A stretch of DNA of 27,392 bases from Acidovorax delafieldii (GTDB lineage Bacteria; Pseudomonadota; Gammaproteobacteria; Burkholderiales; Burkholderiaceae_C): assembly GCA_002377855.1 (NCBI GenBank), contig DFQQ01000008.1, positions 175,045 through 202,436 on the forward strand, given 5' to 3'. Under the pieces are notes generated by a model, which worked only from the letters and a program-made list of their open reading frames with translations, was not told the DNA's origin and ran no database searches. Of this stretch, positions 23,204 through 27,392 are shown one piece after another; the stretch's first letter is position 1, and every line of letters begins with the position of its first letter. A program made the translations under genes and the position numbers.

Positions 23204-23240
23204 GGCGCTGGACATCCGTGGCGAATGGGACTCCAGCGCC
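23204..23240 (+). other. Stem-loop immediately after cioB
   Basis: GGCGCTGGA (23204-23212) and TCCAGCGCC (23232-23240) pair perfectly over 9 bp with a 19-nt loop, starting 5 bp after the cioB stop. No T-run follows, and a true terminator comes 37 bp later. It may protect the 3' end of the cio message. Confidence 0.5.
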
Positions 23241-23276
23241 CTCCCCGCAAGCGCCAAATGCTAATAGCTCAATAGC

Positions 23277-23304
23277 AAAAGCGGGCACAAGGCCCGCTTT
23301 TTTT
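23277..23304. terminator. Intrinsic terminator between cioB and the nitronate monooxygenase gene
   Basis: GCGGGC (23281-23286), loop ACAAG and GCCCGC (23292-23297) are followed by seven T residues (23298-23304). AAAA before the stem extends it and gives a short T-run on the minus strand. It ends the cio operon and may also serve the convergent gene ending at 23324. Confidence 0.88.
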
Positions 23305-23323
23305 CATGCATGCAGACGCATGC

Positions 23324-24274
23324 TCACAGCTTCAGCCGCGCCCGCGCCTCTTCATATTCGCGGCGCAATTTCGCCACCAAATCGGCCGTGCTGGTCACGG
23401 CGTTGATGGCACCAATGCCTTGGCCGCAGCCCCAGATATCCTTCCAGGCCTTGCGGTCGCTGCCAAAGTTCATCTTGCTGGGATCGGACTCGGGCAGGTT
23501 GTCGGGGTCCAGGCCTGCCGCACGGATGGACGGGGCCAGGTAGTTGCCGTGCACGCCGGTGAAGAGATTGCTGTAGACGATGTCGTCCGAGTTGCTGTCC
23601 ACGATGGCCTGCTTGTAGGCATCCTGGGCGCGCGCTTCAAGCGTGGCGATGAAGGCCGAGCCAATGTAGGCAAAGTCCGCGCCCATGGCCTGCGCGGCCA
23701 AAATGGCACCGCCCGAGGCAATGGAGCCCGAGAGTGCAACCGGGCCGTCGAACCACTGGCGAATTTCCTGGATGAGCGCGAACGGGCTCTTGGTACCGGC
23801 ATGGCCGCCCGCACCCGCAGCGACGGCAATCAAGCCATCAGCGCCCTTTTCAATCGCCTTGTGGGCGAACTTGTTGTTGATGATGTCGTGCAGCACCACG
23901 CCGCCCCAGCTGTGCACCGCCTGGTTTACATCTTCGCGGGCGCCCAGGCTGGTGATGACGATGGGCACCTTGTACTTGGCGCACACCTGCATGTCGTGGT
24001 CCAGCCGATCATTGCTCTTGTGCACGATCTGGTTGATGGCAAAGGGCGCGGCGGGCTTGTCGGGGTTGGCCTTGTTGTAGGCCGCCAGGGTTTCGGTGAT
24101 CTCGGCCAGCCATTCATCCAGCAGCTCGGCAGGGCGGGCGTTGAGCGCGGGCATGGAGCCCACCACGCCGGCCTTGCACTGCTCAATGACCAGCTGGGGG
24201 TTGCTGATGATGAACAACGGCGAGCCAATCACGGGCAGCGACAGGTTTTGCAACACGGGAGGCAATTTGGACAT
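23324..24274 (-). CDS. Nitronate monooxygenase family FMN protein
   Basis: This FMN TIM-barrel protein of about 316 residues belongs to the former 2-nitropropane dioxygenase family, whose members oxidise alkyl nitronates such as propionate 3-nitronate. 'LSLPVIGSPLFIISNPQLV' opens the barrel. 'ADGLIAVAAGAGGHAG' and 'ALSGSIASGGAILAAQAMGADFAYIGSAFIAT' are the phosphate/FMN-binding stretches. The true substrate is often unknown. I took the second of two in-frame ATGs (24274 rather than 24280) because GGAAG then sits 9 bp upstream. It is downstream of an acyl-CoA dehydrogenase on the same strand, separated by a repeat. Confidence 0.88.
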   Translation of the reverse strand: MSKLPPVLQNLSLPVIGSPLFIISNPQLVIEQCKAGVVGSMPALNARPAELLDEWLAEITETLAAYNKANPDKPAAPFAINQIVHKSNDRLDHDMQVCAKYKVPIVITSLGAREDVNQAVHSWGGVVLHDIINNKFAHKAIEKGADGLIAVAAGAGGHAGTKSPFALIQEIRQWFDGPVALSGSIASGGAILAAQAMGADFAYIGSAFIATLEARAQDAYKQAIVDSNSDDIVYSNLFTGVHGNYLAPSIRAAGLDPDNLPESDPSKMNFGSDRKAWKDIWGCGQGIGAINAVTSTADLVAKLRREYEEARARLKL

Positions 24275-24292
24275 GGGCATGGACTTCCAAGA

Positions 24293-24361
24293 ACAGGTTT
24301 TGATCGAAATAGCCCTCTAGCGCTTATTCTGAAAGCGCGAGCAGCTATTGTTTTTATAGTA
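24293..24361. repeat. Comamonadaceae-type interspersed repeat
   Basis: This intergenic copy contains TTTTGATCGAAATAG, CTAGCGCTTATTC, AAAGCGCGAGCAGCTATTG and TTTTTATAG in order. It resembles the pair at 2721-2820 and the segment in eptA (14105-14158). From memory, very similar sequences are scattered between genes in Acidovorax and related genera. Its centre (AGCGCTTATTC/GAAAGCGC) is weakly palindromic. The function is unknown. Confidence 0.7.
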
Positions 24362-24386
24362 AAGGCCCGCACCCCGCGCAGGCCTT
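24362..24386 (-). terminator. Possible terminator after the acyl-CoA dehydrogenase gene
   Basis: AAGGCC (24362-24367) and GGCCTT (24381-24386) pair with a GC-rich loop. On the minus strand a short T-rich stretch follows from the neighbouring repeat. The T-run is poor, so termination may be partial. Confidence 0.35.
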
Positions 24387-24418
24387 GTCTCACTCCTCAG
24401 TGGGCTAGGCGCCCGCCG

Positions 24419-26209
24419 TCAGAAGGCTTCCAGCGCCAGCTCGGTCACGCTGGCAGCGCCTTCCACAATGCTGTCGCGCAGGCCGGGGGCCTTCACGAGA
24501 ATGTGGTCGGCATAGAACTGGGCCGTGGTGATTTTTGCCTGCATGAAGGCGGTGTCCTGTCCCTTTTGCAACAGGTCCTGCGCCACCAGCAGGCTGCGCG
24601 CCAATTGCCAGCCGGCCACCACATTGCCCGCGAGCATCAGGTAAGGCACGCTGCCGGCAAACACGGCGTTGGGCTGGGCCTTGGTGCCACCGGCCACGAA
24701 GTCGATCACGTCCAGCAGCGCCTTGCGTGCCGCCGTGAGGCGCTTGGCCACCGCCAGCGCAGCGGGCGTGCCGCTGGCCAGCAGGTCGGCCTCGGTCTTT
24801 TCGATCTGCGCGGCAATGCCCTTGGCCACCTGGCCGCCATCGCGCGCTGTCTTGCGGCCCACCAAGTCGTTGGCCTGGATGGCCGTAGTGCCTTCGTAAA
24901 TGGTCAGGATCTTGGCATCACGGTAGTACTGCGCCGCACCGGTTTCTTCGATGAAACCCATGCCGCCATGCACCTGCACGCCCAGGCTGGTCACTTCCAG
25001 GCTGGTCTCGGTGCTGTACCCCTTGACCAGCGGCACCATGAATTCATAGAACGCCTGGTTCTGCTTGCGCGTTTCCGCATCGGGGTGGTGGTGGGCAGCA
25101 TCGAACGCTGCGGCGGCCACGGTGGCCATGGCGCGGCAGCCTTCCACGGTGGCGCGCATCGTCATCAGCATGCGCTTCACGTCGGGGTGGTGAATGATGG
25201 CGGCGCTGGCATTGATGCTACCGTCCACAGGGCGGCTTTGCACGCGGTCTTTAGCGTACTGCACGGCCTTCTGGTAGGCACGTTCGGAGATCGCAATGCC
25301 CTGCATGCCCACGGCGTAGCGCGCGGCGTTCATCATGATGAACATGTATTCGAGGCCACGGTTTTCCTGGCCCACCAGATAGCCCACTGCGCCGCCGTGG
25401 TCGCCAAACTGCAGCACGGCCGTGGGCGATGCCTTGATGCCCAGCTTGTGTTCGATGCTCACGCAATGCGCATCGTTGCGTGCGCCCAGCGTGCCGTCCT
25501 TGTTAACCATGAATTTGGGCACCACGAAGAGGCTGATGCCCTTGACGCCTTCGGGCGCGCCCTGCACGCGGGCCAGCACCAGGTGCACGATGTTCTCGGC
25601 CATGTCGTGCTCACCGTAGGTGATGAAGATTTTGGTGCCGAAAATCTTGTAGGTGCCATCGGGCTGGGGTTCGGCGCGCGTGCGCACCAAGGCAAGGTCC
25701 GAGCCCGCCTGGGGTTCGGTCAGGTTCATGGTGCCGGTCCATTCGCCCGTCACCAGTTTTTCGAGGTACGTGGCCTTGAGCTCATCGCTGCCGGCCGTCA
25801 GCAGCGCTTCGATGGCGCCATCGGTCAGCAGCGGGCACAGCGCAAAGCTCATGTTGGCGCTGTTGGTCATTTCAATACAGGCGGCACCAATGGTCTTGGG
25901 CAGGCCCTGGCCGCCAAAGTCGGCTGGATGCTGCAGGCCTTGCCAGCCGCCCTCGGCGTACTGGCGGAAGGCTTCCTTGAAGCCGGGGGTGGTGGTGACC
26001 ACGCCATCTTTCCAGCTCGAAGGGTTCTTGTCGCCTTCCCAGTTGAGCGGTGACAGCACGCCTTCGTTGAACTTGGCGCACTCTTCCAGCACGGCTGCGG
26101 CGGTGTCCAGGCCTGCGTCTTCAAAGCCGGGGATCTGGGCGATCTGTTCAATATTGGCCAGGTGCTCGATGGCGAACAACATGTCCTTGACGGGTGCGGT
26201 GTAACTCAT
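24419..26209 (-). CDS. Acyl-CoA dehydrogenase with C-terminal extension (DmdC/FadE-like)
   Basis: This 596-residue FAD enzyme introduces the first double bond in acyl-CoA and passes electrons to ETF. The order is: N-terminal extension (1-75), helical domain, middle domain with 'MNLTEPQAGSDLALVRTRA', the C-terminal helical domain, and an extra C-terminal segment from about 465. The expected catalytic base is Glu439 in 'TIYEGTTAIQANDL'. The length and 'GTKIFITYGEHDMAENIVHLVLAR' place it with the long DmdC-like group, whose members act on 3-methylmercaptopropionyl-CoA or on fatty acyl-CoA, so the substrate is open. etfBA lies directly upstream on the same strand but a strong terminator lies between. 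Confidence 0.93.
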   Translation of the reverse strand: MSYTAPVKDMLFAIEHLANIEQIAQIPGFEDAGLDTAAAVLEECAKFNEGVLSPLNWEGDKNPSSWKDGVVTTTPGFKEAFRQYAEGGWQGLQHPADFGGQGLPKTIGAACIEMTNSANMSFALCPLLTDGAIEALLTAGSDELKATYLEKLVTGEWTGTMNLTEPQAGSDLALVRTRAEPQPDGTYKIFGTKIFITYGEHDMAENIVHLVLARVQGAPEGVKGISLFVVPKFMVNKDGTLGARNDAHCVSIEHKLGIKASPTAVLQFGDHGGAVGYLVGQENRGLEYMFIMMNAARYAVGMQGIAISERAYQKAVQYAKDRVQSRPVDGSINASAAIIHHPDVKRMLMTMRATVEGCRAMATVAAAAFDAAHHHPDAETRKQNQAFYEFMVPLVKGYSTETSLEVTSLGVQVHGGMGFIEETGAAQYYRDAKILTIYEGTTAIQANDLVGRKTARDGGQVAKGIAAQIEKTEADLLASGTPAALAVAKRLTAARKALLDVIDFVAGGTKAQPNAVFAGSVPYLMLAGNVVAGWQLARSLLVAQDLLQKGQDTAFMQAKITTAQFYADHILVKAPGLRDSIVEGAASVTELALEAF

Positions 26210-26238
26210 GGATGTCTCCGAGAAAGCGATATTTCGTC

Positions 26239-26267
26239 AAAAAAAAGGCATCGCGAACGATGCCTTT
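26239..26267 (-). terminator. Intrinsic terminator downstream of etfA
   Basis: AAAGGCATCG (26244-26253), loop CGAA and CGATGCCTTT (26258-26267) form a perfect 10-bp stem. On the minus strand it is followed by eight T residues (A-run 26239-26246). It lies about 40 bp after the etfA stop and ends 30 bp before the acyl-CoA dehydrogenase ATG, so the dehydrogenase depends on read-through or on a promoter very near this hairpin. Confidence 0.9.
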
Positions 26268-26309
26268 CGGTGCCTGGGCCGCAGCACAAATGCAGCCTCA
26301 GAACACGCC

Positions 26310-27242
26310 TTACAGTGCCTTGACCAGCTCAGGCACAGCCGTGAACAGGTCCGCCTCCAGCCCGTAGTCAGCCACGCTGAAGATCGGCGCCTCGGCATCC
26401 TTGTTGATCGCCACGATCACCTTGGAGTCCTTCATGCCAGCCAAGTGCTGGATGGCGCCCGAGATGCCGGCTGCCACGTACAGCTGGGGCGCCACGATCT
26501 TGCCGGTCTGCCCCACTTGCCAGTCGTTGGGCGCGTAGCCTGCGTCCACCGCGGCGCGGCTGGCGCCCAGGGCAGCGCCCAGCTTGTCGGCCAGCGGGGT
26601 CATGACTTCGTCGAACTTTTCCTTGCTGCCCAGCGCCCGGCCACCGGAGACGATGATCTTGGCGGCCGTCAGTTCGGGGCGGTCGCTCTTGGCGATCTCG
26701 CTGCCGATGAAGCTGCTCTTGCCGTTGTCGGCTGTGGCGGCTGCGGTTTCCACTGCGGCTGCTCCACCGGTGGCGGCTGCGGCGTCAAAGCCGGTGGTGC
26801 GTACGGTGATGATCTTGACGCTATCTGCGCTTTGCACGGTGGCAATGGCGTTGCCGGCGTAGATGGGGCGCTCGAAGGTGTCTTGGCTCACCACTTTGGT
26901 GATGTCGCTGATCTGGGCGACGTCGAGCTTGGCTGCCACGCGGGGGGCGATGTTCTTGCCGCTGGCAGTCGCAGGGAACAGGATGTGGCTGTAGTTCGAT
27001 GCGATGGTGAGCACCTGGGCGGCCACGTTTTCAGCCAAGCCGTGTTCCAGGCCGGGGGCGTCGGCGTGGATGACTTTGGCGACGCCAGCGATCTGGGCTG
27101 CGGCTTGTGCGGCAGCGCCGGCGTTGTGGCCAGCGACCAACACGTGCACGTCGCCGCCGCAGGCGACGGCTGCAGTCACGGTGTTCAGCGTTGCGCCCTT
27201 GATGGACGCGTTGTCGTGTTCAGCAATAACGAGTACCGACAT
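26310..27242 (-). CDS. etfA: Electron transfer flavoprotein, alpha subunit
   Basis: This 310-residue subunit forms a heterodimer with EtfB, binds FAD and carries electrons from acyl-CoA dehydrogenases to ETF-ubiquinone oxidoreductase. The N-terminal domain (1-185) begins 'MSVLVIAEHDNASIKGATLNTVTAA'. The FAD domain (190-310) shows 'IIVSGGRALGSKEKF', 'LGASRAAVDAGY', 'VGQTGKIVAPQLYVAAGISGAIQHLAGM' and 'INKDAEAPIFSVADYG'. Its ATG directly abuts the etfB stop codon (TAAATG), so the two are translated together. Confidence 0.97.
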   Translation of the reverse strand: MSVLVIAEHDNASIKGATLNTVTAAVACGGDVHVLVAGHNAGAAAQAAAQIAGVAKVIHADAPGLEHGLAENVAAQVLTIASNYSHILFPATASGKNIAPRVAAKLDVAQISDITKVVSQDTFERPIYAGNAIATVQSADSVKIITVRTTGFDAAAATGGAAAVETAAATADNGKSSFIGSEIAKSDRPELTAAKIIVSGGRALGSKEKFDEVMTPLADKLGAALGASRAAVDAGYAPNDWQVGQTGKIVAPQLYVAAGISGAIQHLAGMKDSKVIVAINKDAEAPIFSVADYGLEADLFTAVPELVKAL

Positions 27243-27392
27243 TTAGATCACCTTCGCTTCGTTCTTGAGTTTTTCAACGAGTGCAGCCACGTCAGCCACC
27301 TTGATGCCGGCGCCGCGCTTGGCGGGCTCGGTCACCTTGAGGGTTTTGAGGCGAGGTGCCACGTCCACGCCGAGGTCTTCGGGCTTGACGGT
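27243..27392 (-). CDS. etfB: Electron transfer flavoprotein, beta subunit (3' end only)
   Basis: This is the last 49 codons and stop of etfB; the 5' part lies beyond the window. The C-terminus 'DLGVDVAPRLKTLKVTEPAKRGAGIKVADVAALVEKLKNEAKVI' is diagnostic of the beta subunit: the stretch around 'RLKTLKVTEP' and the following helix form the arm that contacts partner dehydrogenases. It is fused end to end with the etfA start, giving the usual etfBA order. Confidence 0.95.
   Translation of the reverse strand, partial: TVKPEDLGVDVAPRLKTLKVTEPAKRGAGIKVADVAALVEKLKNEAKVI

Noticed and set aside
21883..23250. Minus-strand 455-codon frame opposite cioA and cioB
   Set aside because: Antisense to a canonical two-subunit oxidase; composition is His/Gln/Arg-rich and not membrane- or enzyme-like.
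23200..23276. Possible CydX-type small subunit gene after cioB
   Set aside because: No short hydrophobic reading frame with a ribosome site is visible; the stretch is taken up by a stem-loop and the approach to the terminator.
23306..26053. Plus-strand open frame of 915 codons antisense to nitronate monooxygenase and acyl-CoA dehydrogenase
   Set aside because: It runs opposite two well-conserved genes and through their intergenic repeat, has the His/Gly/Ala-rich composition of antisense frames in GC-rich DNA, and shows no domain.

Overview
The window looks like chromosomal DNA of a high-GC betaproteobacterium of the family Comamonadaceae, probably Acidovorax or a close relative. Three things point there: protein similarity recalled from that family, the gene neighbourhoods (frmRAB, etfBA next to an acyl-CoA dehydrogenase, PhoX), and several copies of a short interspersed repeat that I associate with Comamonadaceae intergenic regions. 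No phage, transposase, CRISPR array, rRNA or tRNA gene was recognised. The species call is inference.

Layout. 1-1090 is gene-poor: nested hexanucleotide arrays (1-174), a small ankyrin-repeat gene, and a 13-copy heptanucleotide array (879-969). 1089-3760 is a formaldehyde-detoxification unit: operator and promoter, frmR, frmA, an inverted repeat pair, frmB and a bidirectional terminator. 3775-5706 (minus) is a Tat-exported PhoX phosphatase with a Pho box and a well-spaced -10 upstream. 5993-12642 is a run of five co-oriented genes for signalling: a PAS/degenerate GGDEF/degenerate EAL/REC/PAS protein, a small unknown protein, an HDOD protein, a soluble histidine kinase and a REC-HD-GYP response regulator. 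Two ATGA overlaps join three of them. 12721-14475 is an EptA-type phosphoethanolamine transferase with a PmrA-box-like sequence upstream. 14578-16646 is a divergent pair, a CbbR-like LysR regulator and an SbtA-type bicarbonate permease, with a perfect 16-bp palindrome between them. 16973-18208 (minus) is a PA0069-family radical SAM protein whose start abuts a strong LexA-box-like sequence. Then come rnk, an acyltransferase-3 membrane protein (minus), and a gbsR-cioA-cioB operon headed by an 18-bp-armed inverted repeat. The right end carries minus-strand nitronate monooxygenase, acyl-CoA dehydrogenase, etfA and the 3' end of etfB.

How the genes work together. FrmRAB is a self-contained formaldehyde response: the repressor senses formaldehyde, FrmA oxidises S-hydroxymethylglutathione, and FrmB hydrolyses S-formylglutathione. 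EtfAB passes electrons from the acyl-CoA dehydrogenase towards the quinone pool. GbsR-CioAB is a quinol oxidase unit with its own likely regulator. The 6.0-12.6 kb cluster is the best candidate for an under-described system: one soluble kinase, two REC proteins with different outputs (a catalytically degenerate c-di-GMP scaffold and an HD-GYP enzyme), an HDOD protein and a small unknown protein.

Several cis-sites read well by eye (LexA, Pho, PmrA-like, FrmR-type, a LysR-type palindrome and a GbsR operator). All of them are motif inferences without experimental support.
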